Source: Pseudomonadota bacterium | GTDB lineage: Bacteria > Desulfobacterota > Syntrophorhabdia > Syntrophorhabdales > Syntrophorhabdaceae | Assembly (NCBI GenBank): GCA_026388275.1 | Contig: JAPLKB010000006.1 | Span: 1-35,939, forward strand | Length of the DNA: 35,939 bases | Reading direction: 5' to 3' | Shown: piece by piece, positions 19,968 to 28,074 of the stretch | Layout: each line of letters begins with the position of its first letter | Position numbering within the stretch: position 1 is the first letter of the stretch | Position numbers and translations under genes: made by a program | The notes under the pieces: generated by a model | What the model was told of the DNA's origin: nothing | Database searches by the model: none | The model's input: only the letters and a program-made list of their open reading frames with translations

Positions 19968-20414
19968 ATGTTTAAAAAAATTGTTTGCCCTGTAGACTTC
20001 TCTGAATTTACAGATGGTATTATCAAATATGCTGTCAGCTTAGCAAAGAAGTACGATGCGGAACTGCACCTTTTCCATGTAATACCTAATTTAAACTACT
20101 TCACGCCCTACGAATCTTTTCTAACCCCAGAAAATCTTGTCTTAATCGAAAAAAATATTGAAAAAGAGGTTGAAAAAGACTTTGAAAAGATAATAAAAGG
20201 GATCGATATAACTGTGAAAAAAGTTATTAAAACAGGCGTAACATTTGTTGAAATTATTGATTATATAAAAGAAGAAAATATTGACCTCGTGGTTATGGGA
20301 ACACACGGAAGAAGCGGCATTGAACATATCCTGATTGGAAGTGTTGCCGAGAAGATTCTAAGAAAATCACCCTGTCCTGTCCTTACAATAAGACCAAAAA
20401 CAAAGGTGCTCTAA
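19968..20414 (+). CDS. Universal stress protein, UspA family
   Basis: This is a 148-residue single Usp domain. It begins MFKKIVCPVDFSEFTDG, and the C-terminal nucleotide-binding signature G-x2-G-x9-G-S is present in GTHGRSGIEHILIGSVAEK, so this is the ATP-binding UspA type (family knowledge). It ends with the usual SPCPVLTIRP strand. An ATG at 19956 is in frame, but the GGAGG site (19958-19962) lies after it and 5 nt before ATG 19968, so the latter is the start. It is monocistronic. The exact stress role is unknown. Confidence 0.92.
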   Translation: MFKKIVCPVDFSEFTDGIIKYAVSLAKKYDAELHLFHVIPNLNYFTPYESFLTPENLVLIEKNIEKEVEKDFEKIIKGIDITVKKVIKTGVTFVEIIDYIKEENIDLVVMGTHGRSGIEHILIGSVAEKILRKSPCPVLTIRPKTKVL

Positions 20415-20420
20415 AAGGTC

Positions 20421-20463
20421 AAAAAAAACTTAAATCACCATCTAAAGCAGGTGGTGATTTAAG
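20421..20463 (-). terminator. Strong intrinsic terminator of the radA transcript
   Basis: CTTAAATCACC (20429-20439) and GGTGATTTAAG (20453-20463) form a perfect 11-bp stem. On the minus strand it is followed by eight T (complement of 20421-20428). The radA stop codon lies inside the stem. On the plus strand no T-run follows, so it would end uspA transcription less well. Confidence 0.85.
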
Positions 20464-21778
20464 TAATATATCCATATAGTTCCTTAACGTTTTTCAAAGG
20501 GATTATCTCGATCCCCCCTGTTTTTTCTACTCCTTTCGGGCAGAAAACTTTTTTTATCCCCAGCCTTTCACATTCTTTTAGCCGGATATCCATGCTCATG
20601 ACCTTCCTTATTTCACCTGTGAGGCCTACTTCTCCGAATAATGCTGTATCTGCGCCAACATTCACATCTTTATAACTTGAAATGATTGATGCAGCGACAG
20701 CCAGATCCACAGCCGGTTCATTCACCTTAAGACCGCCCGTTATGTTTACATAGACATCTCTGTCAAAAAATGGTTTGCCGAGCGCCTTTTCAATTACCGC
20801 TATGATAATAAACAGCCTGTTCGGATCGTATCCAAGAGACACCCTTTTTGGAATGGAAAACATTGTCTTCGGTATTACAGACTGTACCTCAAGCAATATA
20901 GGCCTTGAACCGGTAATATGAGGAAAGAGTGTACTGCCGGCACCGATATCACCTCTTTCAGAAATAAAAAATTCTGAAGGATTGTCCACACTTACAAGAC
21001 CGTCTTTTTTCATCTGAAATATTCCTACTTCGTCAACGGGGCCATATCTGTTTTTTATTGACCTGAGCATCCTATAGGGCAGCATCTTATCACCCTCAAA
21101 ATATAGGACCGTATCAACCATATGTTCAAGCACCTTAGGCCCTGCAATAGCGCCTTCTTTTGTTACATGACCTATGATTATATGGGTGGTTTCACTCTTC
21201 TTCATTTCCATAATCAATCTTGAAGAGACATCTTTTATCTGGCCTATACTCCCGGGAAGCATGGGGAGTGTTGAATTATAAACAGACTGAATCGAGTCTA
21301 TGATTACAAGACGATATACTTTATCGGATAATGCCCCCAGTATATCTTCAAGCCGGTTTGTAGTAAGTATTGAAAAGGGGTCTTTTATGTTCAGCCTTCT
21401 TTTTCTGGAGGATAATTGTCTTAAGGATTCTTCGCCTGATACATATAATACTTCATATCCAAGTTCGATCATTCGAGAGGCTATTGCAAAGCATACAGTG
21501 GTTTTACCTATGCCGGGATCACCCCCAAGGAGTATGGAAGACCCGCATACAAGACCGCTGCCAAGTACCCTGTCCATCTCAGTAAGGCCAAGGACAACCC
21601 TCTCTTCCGGCAGTTCTTCGTCAGACACCGTTACAGGTTTTACCACAATTTGGGCTTCTTCATTGTCAGGTTGGTACTCTTTTATGGTATCCCAGGAAGC
21701 GCACCTGGGACATTTTCCCATCCACTTAAATGTTTCATAGTTGCATACTTCACAAACAAATATTGTTTTTTTCGGCAT
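20459..21778 (-). CDS. radA: DNA repair protein RadA
   Basis: This is RadA/Sms, a RecA-like, DnaB-type ring helicase that processes recombination branches. Visible parts (439 residues from ATG 21778) are an N-terminal zinc finger (C9, C12, C23, C26), Walker A GGDPGIGKTT (about 85-94), the RadA signature KNRYG (242-246; KNRFG in most homologues) and a C-terminal Lon-protease-like domain. The frame is open to 21859, but ATG 21778 has AAGGAT five bases upstream and avoids overlap with the preceding gene. It is the last gene of the dch transcription unit and ends in a strong terminator. Confidence 0.94.
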   Translation of the reverse strand: MPKKTIFVCEVCNYETFKWMGKCPRCASWDTIKEYQPDNEEAQIVVKPVTVSDEELPEERVVLGLTEMDRVLGSGLVCGSSILLGGDPGIGKTTVCFAIASRMIELGYEVLYVSGEESLRQLSSRKRRLNIKDPFSILTTNRLEDILGALSDKVYRLVIIDSIQSVYNSTLPMLPGSIGQIKDVSSRLIMEMKKSETTHIIIGHVTKEGAIAGPKVLEHMVDTVLYFEGDKMLPYRMLRSIKNRYGPVDEVGIFQMKKDGLVSVDNPSEFFISERGDIGAGSTLFPHITGSRPILLEVQSVIPKTMFSIPKRVSLGYDPNRLFIIIAVIEKALGKPFFDRDVYVNITGGLKVNEPAVDLAVAASIISSYKDVNVGADTALFGEVGLTGEIRKVMSMDIRLKECERLGIKKVFCPKGVEKTGGIEIIPLKNVKELYGYIT

Positions 21779-21795
21779 TTTTATCCTTTTTAATC

Positions 21796-22587
21796 TTAAT
21801 CCTTTTTTAAATGCAATCTCAAAAAAGCCGATTGATATTTCAGCAGTTTCTTTGTCCATTCCATTGTCTTTGGGAATTCATTAGGTGAGAGCTCAAGCGT
21901 TACCATCCCGTCATAACCCAACCTCGTCATGGTGTTCAGTAATTTCACAATCGGCAAGTCTCCTCTGCCCAGAAAAAGATGACTTTTGAATGATTGACCA
22001 TCACTTATATGAATATTTTTCAGCCTTTCTGTTTTAAAATAATTGAGAAATGCTACAATGATATCGTCACCACATGTTGCTATGTGCGTGGTATCGAAGG
22101 CAAAGAACAGGTTTTTTCTAATGCCGAATGATATCAGGTCGCGGTAATTATATAATACATAAGGGGCGAGCATAAATTTTTGCCCGACACGAGGCATATT
22201 TTCTATGGTCAGGTATACATCATCGGTTCCAATTTCCTTTTGAAAGTTATCGGTATTGTTAAACCATTTTAAAAAACTAAGTTCAAAGGAGAACCAGGAA
22301 GGCGGGTGGAAATTAACCAACTGAGCACCCAGTATTTTTGCGACTTCAACGCTTTTTATGAGGTTGCCTCTGTGTGTTCCCCAGGCATCTATCCTTGCAA
22401 AAGGGGCATGTATCGAGTATATAGGCAATATTTCAAGACATGCCTTTACAGTGTTTATATATTGAGCGTTATTAAACCTGCCATCAATCACCAGATCACA
22501 GCCGTCAAAACCTGCCTCTGCTGCAAGATAAAAGACCTCCCTTATAGGAAGATAGTGGAGACATCCTGTAGAAAAAAGGATTTTCAT
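21796..22587 (-). CDS. Sugar phosphate isomerase/epimerase-like TIM-barrel protein
   Basis: This 263-residue protein belongs to the xylose-isomerase-like / AP-endonuclease-2 fold. It has MKILFSTGCLHYLP at the start, then IYSIHAPF, LVNFHPPS, YLTIENMP, FAFDTTHIAT, NIHISDG and MVTLELSP, the expected barrel-strand motifs carrying metal-binding His, Glu and Asp. The true substrate is unknown; hexulose-phosphate, inosose-type sugars and DNA AP sites are all known in this superfamily. It overlaps the M24 peptidase upstream by 4 bp (ATGA) and is 17 bp from radA, so it is translated from the same mRNA. Confidence 0.75.
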   Translation of the reverse strand: MKILFSTGCLHYLPIREVFYLAAEAGFDGCDLVIDGRFNNAQYINTVKACLEILPIYSIHAPFARIDAWGTHRGNLIKSVEVAKILGAQLVNFHPPSWFSFELSFLKWFNNTDNFQKEIGTDDVYLTIENMPRVGQKFMLAPYVLYNYRDLISFGIRKNLFFAFDTTHIATCGDDIIVAFLNYFKTERLKNIHISDGQSFKSHLFLGRGDLPIVKLLNTMTRLGYDGMVTLELSPNEFPKTMEWTKKLLKYQSAFLRLHLKKD

Positions 22588-23756
22588 AAAATCATGATTG
22601 ATTCATCGTTATCCGTAAGCACCCTGTAGCGGGAATTTTCAATCAAGACCGTATTTTCTATGCCACAAGCACCTTTTTTTGGAAAGACCATTTTAGGTTC
22701 TATGGCAAAAACCGCCCCTTCTTCTATCGGATAGGTATGACTTGCTGCGATAAAGGGCAATTCTGCCAGTTCAATGCCGATCCCGTGAGCAAGGAACCTT
22801 ACCTTGTGGGGTTTGTAACCAAGGTAATAATCTCCATACCCGAGCTTTTCTGCAAGTTTTTTTGAGTATTCAAAAAGTTCGCTGCTTACCATGCCTTCAA
22901 GCACCTTATCGAGTACACGGTAGTGTATCTCCCTGCAAGCCTCAAAAGCCCCCTTGAAAGGTTCAGGCATTGAACCAATAGCGTACATCCTTGTCTGATC
23001 AGCCTGATAACCGTGATAGCAGATACCAAAATCAACAAGAATGGGTTCACCTTTTTTAATCTTCTTCATGCTCGCGCCTACAGGAAAAGCCGGTGAAAGC
23101 CCCAGCCCACCCATAGGGGAATCTGACTGGCTTACAATGCTTCCTGTACGTCCGCTTATAACATGCCACGAGTATGCTTCATAATTCATAGATCGGACAC
23201 GCAACAGGCCTTCATGTCCAAGTTTTTTCGCATATGCCTCAAGCAGTCCGCCCAGTTCAATTTCTGTCATGCCCTCTTTCAGCAGTTCAGGCACCTGTTG
23301 ATAGACCTTCTTTTGTATTGCTGCAGCCCGTTCCATAATTTTTATTTCAAAAAGTGACTTTCTCTTTCTCAGTTCCTTTGTAAGGGGAGAGACATTGACA
23401 AATTCACATTCGCCCAAAAGGTCTTTGAATTTAATCACATCGTTATAGGGCATTACATCGAGCTGTATCCCGACATTTTTCAAAGGTGTTATGTGTGGGA
23501 GGATGTCTTTTATTGAACTCATAGGAACAATCTCTTCAAGAGGGGACTCCCTGCGCGCCCTTGATATCTCCCTCTTAACGAACAAAACCGGTTTCCCTTC
23601 GAGGGGTACAAAGAGAAGTGAGTCCTGCATTGTGCCCGAAAGATAATAATAATCGATTTTATAATGGAAAAAGGCCCCTTTAAGAGAGGCCTTTTCCATT
23701 AAACCCTTTAGTTTATCAATTCTATTATAAATCTCTTCTTTTGGTGCATAGAGCAT
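22584..23756 (-). CDS. M24 family metallopeptidase (Xaa-Pro aminopeptidase-like)
   Basis: This 390-residue protein has a creatinase-N-like domain (about 1-130) and a pita-bread catalytic domain. All five metal ligands can be seen: D242 and D253 (PILVDFGICYHGYQADQTR), H324 (AHGIGIELAELP), E353 (VFAIEPKMVFP) and E367 (CGIENTVLI). It is therefore probably an active dinuclear-metal peptidase, perhaps a prolidase or Xaa-Pro aminopeptidase. The frame is open to 23822, but ATG 23756 begins 4 bp after the dch stop and is preferred. Why a peptidase sits behind an aromatic-degradation gene is not clear. Confidence 0.82.
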   Translation of the reverse strand: MLYAPKEEIYNRIDKLKGLMEKASLKGAFFHYKIDYYYLSGTMQDSLLFVPLEGKPVLFVKREISRARRESPLEEIVPMSSIKDILPHITPLKNVGIQLDVMPYNDVIKFKDLLGECEFVNVSPLTKELRKRKSLFEIKIMERAAAIQKKVYQQVPELLKEGMTEIELGGLLEAYAKKLGHEGLLRVRSMNYEAYSWHVISGRTGSIVSQSDSPMGGLGLSPAFPVGASMKKIKKGEPILVDFGICYHGYQADQTRMYAIGSMPEPFKGAFEACREIHYRVLDKVLEGMVSSELFEYSKKLAEKLGYGDYYLGYKPHKVRFLAHGIGIELAELPFIAASHTYPIEEGAVFAIEPKMVFPKKGACGIENTVLIENSRYRVLTDNDESIMIL

Positions 23757-23760
23757 GCAA

Positions 23761-24531
23761 TTATTTATCCTTCCAGACAGGTTTTCTTTTTTCCATAAAA
23801 GCACCGATGCCCTCAACTGCATCTTCTGTTTTCATACAGCCATGAAGATAAATAATTTCAGATGCTTTCAATGCATCGGTGAAATTCAGGTCAAGCCCTG
23901 CCTTAATGGCGCGCTTTGTCCAGATGCTGACCGGCCTGCTCTTGTTCAGATATTCAGCAAGATATTTATCCACTTCAGCCTTGAAATTTTCAACAGGAAG
24001 TACAACATTTACGAGACCTATGGCCTCAGCTTCTTTTGCGTTCAGAGCCTTGCCTGTCAGGAGAAGCTCGTAGGTCTTTTTAAGGCCGATGATCTTAGGG
24101 AACAATGCAGCGGCAACAGGCGGGAACACACCTACGGCAATCTCCGGTTGACCTATTCTTGCCTTCTCAGAGGCGATCACGATATCACAGAAGCTTGAGA
24201 GTTCGCAGCCACCGCCCAGAGATCTGCCGTTTACTACTGCAACGGTAATAACATCCATCTCTGCCATGTGCCTGAACATCCCGTGGAAGACATCGATCAT
24301 TTCATCCACTTTGTCGTCTGTGTGGTCTGCAACATCTACACCGTCACAGAATGCCTTCTCTCCTGCATGATCAAAAACGAGAAGTTGTACAGATTGATCC
24401 TTTTTTACCTCAACAAGCACTTCATTGATCTCTTTCATCATAGAGATGGTAAGCCAGTTTGAAGGAGGCGTATTAAGTGTTATCTTTGCAACCTTATCTT
24501 TTTTTTCATAAACAATACTATTGAAACCCAT
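23761..24531 (-). CDS. dch: Cyclohexa-1,5-diene-1-carbonyl-CoA hydratase (dienoyl-CoA hydratase)
   Basis: This 256-residue crotonase-fold protein has an oxyanion-hole region FCDGVDVADHTDDKVDEM (about residues 61-78) and NGRSLGGGCELSSFCD (about 101-116). In anaerobic benzoyl-CoA breakdown this enzyme (Dch/BamR) hydrates the dienoyl-CoA made by benzoyl-CoA reductase to 6-hydroxycyclohex-1-ene-1-carbonyl-CoA. The specific call rests on the VDVADHT-type stretch as I remember it from Dch proteins and on the adjacent had and oah genes; by fold alone it could be another enoyl-CoA hydratase. GGGAG lies 8 nt before the start. A strong terminator separates it from oah. Confidence 0.82.
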   Translation of the reverse strand: MGFNSIVYEKKDKVAKITLNTPPSNWLTISMMKEINEVLVEVKKDQSVQLLVFDHAGEKAFCDGVDVADHTDDKVDEMIDVFHGMFRHMAEMDVITVAVVNGRSLGGGCELSSFCDIVIASEKARIGQPEIAVGVFPPVAAALFPKIIGLKKTYELLLTGKALNAKEAEAIGLVNVVLPVENFKAEVDKYLAEYLNKSRPVSIWTKRAIKAGLDLNFTDALKASEIIYLHGCMKTEDAVEGIGAFMEKRKPVWKDK

Positions 24532-24660
24532 GGCTATTCTCCCTTGCTCTTATTTTGTATTTTGTATTTTGTATTGCGGATTTACCTACATTTGTTAAGA
24601 TCAATATTCAGTGATTTCGAGTTCTAAAATCCAAAACCTGCAAGACAAAATCCAAAATAA
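24532..24660. repeat. Simple repeats in the oah-dch spacer
   Basis: TATTTTG is repeated three times in tandem at 24551-24571, and the word AAAATCCAAAA occurs twice (near 24627 and 24648). No good promoter pair for dch was found in this stretch on the minus strand. The material resembles degenerate AT-rich intergenic repeats. Confidence 0.5.
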
Positions 24661-24684
24661 AAAAAGGGGGGATAAACCCCCCTT
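24652..24684 (-). terminator. Strong intrinsic terminator after oah
   Basis: On the minus strand AAGGGGGG pairs perfectly with CCCCCCTT (plus positions 24664-24671 and 24677-24684) around a 5-nt loop, followed by a run of T (TTTTTTTATTTT). It lies 16 bp after the oah stop and should strongly reduce read-through from the SDR-had-oah unit into dch. Confidence 0.88.
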
Positions 24685-24700
24685 AAGTTTGTTTCTCTTG

Positions 24701-25849
24701 TTACTTCGCCTGCGGTGCACCCATAACTTGTGCCATGAAGTCTTCGTTGACAAGCTCGCCCTTTGCAATGAGCTGACGGTTCTTGATGAAATCGATGGTA
24801 TCTTTACCGGTGATCTTCTTGGTATTAAATGCGCCGAAACCAAGGAATGCCTCGCCCATCATGTTTGTTGCCAGCCAGTATCTGTGATCGTTCTTAATCT
24901 GATCCCAGAAGAATTTCTTTTTCTGTCTAATGCCGTCAATGGACTTATTCAAGCATCCGGGGAAGAGGTTCGCGAAGATCCAGCTAACTCTGTCTACTTC
25001 TGCATCGAGAAGTGAGAAATCATAGTCGTTATTTTTCAGTTTCTCGCCTACCCATGCCCGTGCATCCTTTGCTTCCTGACCTGTCTTGTTCTCACCGTAT
25101 ACGATTTCGCCGTCTTTTACATAAACATCGGTGATAACCTGGGGATTTCTTACCCATACACCCTTGTCGTCTTTCAGGACAGGGATTGCCTTGGAGATGA
25201 GGTTTTTTGCCTTCATCTTGTATGCTGAAAACATTTCACAGCTTACGCAGCTCCACATTGCATCCTCAGCGCTTAAGAACCAGGGGAGGAAGTCAGAGGA
25301 ACCGCCCACAGGGGCTGAACCATGTCTCGGACCGGCCTGGCCGAAAATAGCAAGGTCGGAAGAAATAGCGATATCACATGCAAGGCCGATTTCCTGGCCG
25401 CCGGCAACCCTCATACCGTTTACACGGCAGATAACCGGTTTTTTGCACATAAGGATGCTGTCAACCATATTGTTAAAAAGTTCCATGTATGAGCCGTATT
25501 CTTCCGGTCTCATGCTGTAGTATTCTGAATACTCTTTTGTGTTGCCGCCCGTACAGAAGGCGTTTGCACCTGTGCCGGTAAAAATTACGGAAACTACTTC
25601 GCGGTCTGTTGAAGAATTCTCAAAACCGGCGATGACGCCCTTTACCATCTCTGTTGTGTAGGAATTGAACTGAGACGGATTATTGAGTCTGATCCATGCA
25701 TTGTAAAGACCCGGTATTACGTTGCCCTTAGGATCTTTTAAAGGTCTTTTTTCGTATACGGTGCTGGGAGCATCTGTGCCCCACCACTGTGTACCATGCC
25801 TGCTATGATCCTTCATTGCGTTTTCTCTTGGCATCCATTCTAAACCCAT
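24701..25849 (-). CDS. oah: 6-oxocyclohex-1-ene-1-carbonyl-CoA hydrolase (ring-opening)
   Basis: This 382-residue crotonase-superfamily protein is longer than ordinary enoyl-CoA hydratases. Conserved pieces include HGTQWWGTDAPSTVYEKRPL near the N-terminus, FCTGGNTKEYSEYYSMRPEE, VNGMRVAGGQEIGLACDIAI and GQAGPRHGSAPVGGSSDFLP. These match my recollection of Oah/BamA, the enzyme that adds water and opens the ring of 6-oxocyclohexenecarbonyl-CoA to give 3-hydroxypimelyl-CoA. BamA is a widely used marker for anaerobic aromatic degraders. The gene lies 31 bp after had, with GGAGGA before ATG 25849, and is followed by a strong terminator. Confidence 0.93.
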   Translation of the reverse strand: MGLEWMPRENAMKDHSRHGTQWWGTDAPSTVYEKRPLKDPKGNVIPGLYNAWIRLNNPSQFNSYTTEMVKGVIAGFENSSTDREVVSVIFTGTGANAFCTGGNTKEYSEYYSMRPEEYGSYMELFNNMVDSILMCKKPVICRVNGMRVAGGQEIGLACDIAISSDLAIFGQAGPRHGSAPVGGSSDFLPWFLSAEDAMWSCVSCEMFSAYKMKAKNLISKAIPVLKDDKGVWVRNPQVITDVYVKDGEIVYGENKTGQEAKDARAWVGEKLKNNDYDFSLLDAEVDRVSWIFANLFPGCLNKSIDGIRQKKKFFWDQIKNDHRYWLATNMMGEAFLGFGAFNTKKITGKDTIDFIKNRQLIAKGELVNEDFMAQVMGAPQAK

Positions 25850-25880
25850 ACTTTCCTCCTCTTAATATTGTTTTTTTTCA

Positions 25881-26990
25881 TTAGAAATCTGGTGTTAATA
25901 CAACCCTCTTTGCAGGGGATCCAGCTTTGTGTATCTCATCGAATGTTGCTGCAATCGTGCTCATTTTTCTTACGTCAACAAAAGGATCAATGACAATCTT
26001 CTTTGAAAGAACCATATCGAGCACTATCGGGTAATACTCAGGTAAGCAACCCCATGTTCCGATAACTTCTGCGTCAAAGGCCATAAGCTTTGAGAACATA
26101 TATTCGCTCTTTGCCATGCCGTAGCCGAGAAGTATGAGTTTTCCGACAAAGGAAAGCAGATCAAGGGCGAGTTCCTGGCCAGCTTTTGCACCAGTTACCT
26201 CAAAAATCTTCCAGAATGTGTTGGGGAGGCCGTTTGACTTGCAAATGTTTCTCCATTCGCCGACAAGTGTCTTGTTGTCTTTATCCAATGTGCTGATAAC
26301 ATAATCACAACCGTAATCAAGGGCTCTTTTCAGTTTCTCAGGGTTTCTTGCAATACCGATAACGGTTTTTGCACCGAGTGCTTTTGCTGTCTGAGCCATA
26401 TAAACACCTACGCCGCCAGTTGCGCCGATGATGATTACATTGTCGCCAGGCTGAAGGTCTGCTCTTTTTGCTGCCTGATACGGAGTGGTTACCGCATCTG
26501 CGATAACTGCAAGCTGCTCAAGGGCATATCCTTTCTTATCAGCAACTAAGCAAAGGTCAATTGTAGGTACAGGTATGTGGCTTGCAAATCCGCCATATAC
26601 GCCAATGCTATTGCCGGGCATCTTCTGTGCAAGGCATCTGTTGCCTCTCCCTGTTTTGCAAAGTAAGCACTGTCTGCAAGGCATAACAGCCGGTATTATA
26701 ACTTCTTTCCCTATCCATGCAGCGTCGCCTGCAACTACTGTTCCTGCGATCTCATGTCCGAGAGCCAGCGGTGGTTTACTCACAGTGGGCACGCCATCAT
26801 AGAAATAGCCAAGGTCTGTGTGACATACGCCGCAGCCTGCAACTTCTACAAGCACTTCGCCTGCTTTGAGTTCCGGCACCGGTATTTCAGCCACAGCCAG
26901 CTTACCGGGTGTAGTTTCCTTTGTTTCTCTGTTAAATACTGTTGGTTGAACCATCTGCCACTGTTTTATTGTCTTTGGTACATCTGCCAT
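25881..26990 (-). CDS. had: 6-hydroxycyclohex-1-ene-1-carbonyl-CoA dehydrogenase
   Basis: This 369-residue zinc-dependent alcohol dehydrogenase has catalytic-zinc ligands C53 and H79-E80 (CGVCHTD, GHE), structural-zinc cysteines C105, C108, C111 and C119, and an NAD-binding loop GATGGVG at 189-195. It would oxidise the 6-hydroxy product of Dch to the 6-oxo compound that Oah opens. The assignment to Had/BamQ within the ADH family rests on sequence resemblance and on direct linkage to oah. A GAGGAGG site precedes the start. It is the second gene of the SDR-had-oah unit. Confidence 0.9.
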   Translation of the reverse strand: MADVPKTIKQWQMVQPTVFNRETKETTPGKLAVAEIPVPELKAGEVLVEVAGCGVCHTDLGYFYDGVPTVSKPPLALGHEIAGTVVAGDAAWIGKEVIIPAVMPCRQCLLCKTGRGNRCLAQKMPGNSIGVYGGFASHIPVPTIDLCLVADKKGYALEQLAVIADAVTTPYQAAKRADLQPGDNVIIIGATGGVGVYMAQTAKALGAKTVIGIARNPEKLKRALDYGCDYVISTLDKDNKTLVGEWRNICKSNGLPNTFWKIFEVTGAKAGQELALDLLSFVGKLILLGYGMAKSEYMFSKLMAFDAEVIGTWGCLPEYYPIVLDMVLSKKIVIDPFVDVRKMSTIAATFDEIHKAGSPAKRVVLTPDF

Positions 26991-27042
26991 TACAACACCT
27001 CCTCATATATTTTAAATCTTGAGAATATCACCTCCCTACTTT

Positions 27043-27795
27043 TTACGTCATTCCATAACCGCCGTCTACACAAAGAAGCTGCCCTGTGATATAGCGTGAG
27101 TCGTCTGAAGCAAAAAATACAAAGGCTGGAGCAACATCTTCAGGCTCGGCATATCTGCCGAGAAGAATCCTTTTCGTATAAATTTCTTTGAGCTTTTCGT
27201 CTGTTGAGATTGTATGGGTCATTTCTGTGGTGACAATGCCGAGGGAAATAACATTTGCTGTAACATTAAACTTTGCCAGTTCCCTTGCCATTGATTTTGT
27301 CATGGAAACTACCCCGCCCTTGGCAGCGCTGTAATTTATCTGCCCTATGGTGCCAACTATACCGGCGACAGAAGTAACATTGACTATTCTGCCATAATTC
27401 TGCTGCATAAAATATTTCGAAGCTGCCTGAGCACAGAGCCATGGGCCTCTCATCTGGATATTGACAACCTCATCCCAAGTCTCAACGGACATTTTGTGCA
27501 TCATACCCGGTTTTGAGATACCTGCATTATTCACAAGTATATGTATTGAACCAAAATTCTCTACACAGGTATTGATTATTTTTTCCGCATCCTCTTTCTG
27601 AGCGACATCACCTTTTACGGCAACCGCCTTCCTTCCCATGCCCTTAATTATTTCAACCACCTCATCAGCTGCTTTACTATTGGAGGCATAGTTTACCACA
27701 ACATTTGCACCTTCCTGTGCAAAAGCAATACTGATAGCTCTACCTACACCTCTTCCGCCGCCTGTAACTACAGCATTTTTCCCTTCTAATTTCAT
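27043..27795 (-). CDS. Short-chain dehydrogenase/reductase (FabG-like)
   Basis: This 250-residue classical SDR has the cofactor motif TGGGRGVG (11-18), NNAG (89-92) and the catalytic Ser142, Tyr155 and Lys159 (YSAAK). It resembles FabG-type 3-oxoacyl reductases. As the first gene of the unit with had and oah, it may act on 3-hydroxypimelyl-CoA or another hydroxyacyl-CoA of the pathway; that is inference. A GTG at 27801 opens the same frame, but GAGAGG is correctly spaced for ATG 27795. It is transcribed from a consensus promoter about 50 bp upstream. Confidence 0.85.
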   Translation of the reverse strand: MKLEGKNAVVTGGGRGVGRAISIAFAQEGANVVVNYASNSKAADEVVEIIKGMGRKAVAVKGDVAQKEDAEKIINTCVENFGSIHILVNNAGISKPGMMHKMSVETWDEVVNIQMRGPWLCAQAASKYFMQQNYGRIVNVTSVAGIVGTIGQINYSAAKGGVVSMTKSMARELAKFNVTANVISLGIVTTEMTHTISTDEKLKEIYTKRILLGRYAEPEDVAPAFVFFASDDSRYITGQLLCVDGGYGMT

Positions 27796-27845
27796 TTGCA
27801 CCTCTCTTTAAATTAATCATTTGTGAAATATTTTATTAGTGTAAT

Positions 27846-27873
27846 ATTATATTTTAATGCAAATTTATGTCAA
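27846..27873 (-). promoter_or_regulatory. Consensus promoter of the SDR-had-oah operon
   Basis: On the minus strand TTGACA (complement of 27868-27873) and TATAAT (complement of 27846-27851) are 16 bp apart. Both hexamers match the sigma-70 consensus exactly, predicting a start near 27839 and a leader of about 44 nt. Confidence 0.82.
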
Positions 27874-27885
27874 GATAAAAAACAT

Positions 27886-27918
27886 ACATATCAATAAATA
27901 TGTGATATCGGTTAACCG
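27886..27918. promoter_or_regulatory. Possible operators upstream of the SDR-had-oah promoter
   Basis: Two dyads lie just upstream of the -35 box. One is ACATAT (27886-27891), a 6-bp gap, then ATATGT (27898-27903). The other is the perfect 10-bp palindrome CGGTTAACCG (27909-27918). The position suits an activator or repressor of aromatic catabolism; no regulator gene is nearby. Confidence 0.4.
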
Positions 27919-27993
27919 GCATTTACAGTAATGTTAACTGAATAATTATGCATTAAATTTACGGTTATAAAATGGTCGTGTATGCATAAAAAC

Positions 27994-28029
27994 TAAAAAG
28001 GCAAGTTTTAATGAAAAAATTCACTTGGC
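27994..28029 (-). terminator. Possible weak terminator after the zinc-ribbon gene
   Basis: On the minus strand an imperfect stem (complement of 28001-28007 with 28023-28029, one mismatch) is followed by TTTTTAGTTTTT. It would partly separate the zinc-ribbon transcript from the SDR promoter. The pairing is weak. Confidence 0.35.
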
Positions 28030-28074
28030 AAATATTAAATGTTAAATAATCCTGTGATCTGTTGTTATAAAAGC

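Noticed and set aside
21779-21859. 27-residue N-terminal extension of RadA
   Set aside because: It would overlap the preceding isomerase gene, and the zinc finger that starts RadA proteins begins right after the internal ATG with a proper ribosome binding site.
23757-23822. 22-residue extension of the M24 peptidase into dch
   Set aside because: It would overlap the end of dch by about 60 bp. The ATG at 23756 lies just after the dch stop and gives a normal-length protein.
24551-24571. Three TATTTTG copies as a possible CRISPR or iteron array
   Set aside because: Seven-bp units without spacers and only three copies; simple AT-rich repeats, no cas or replication gene nearby.
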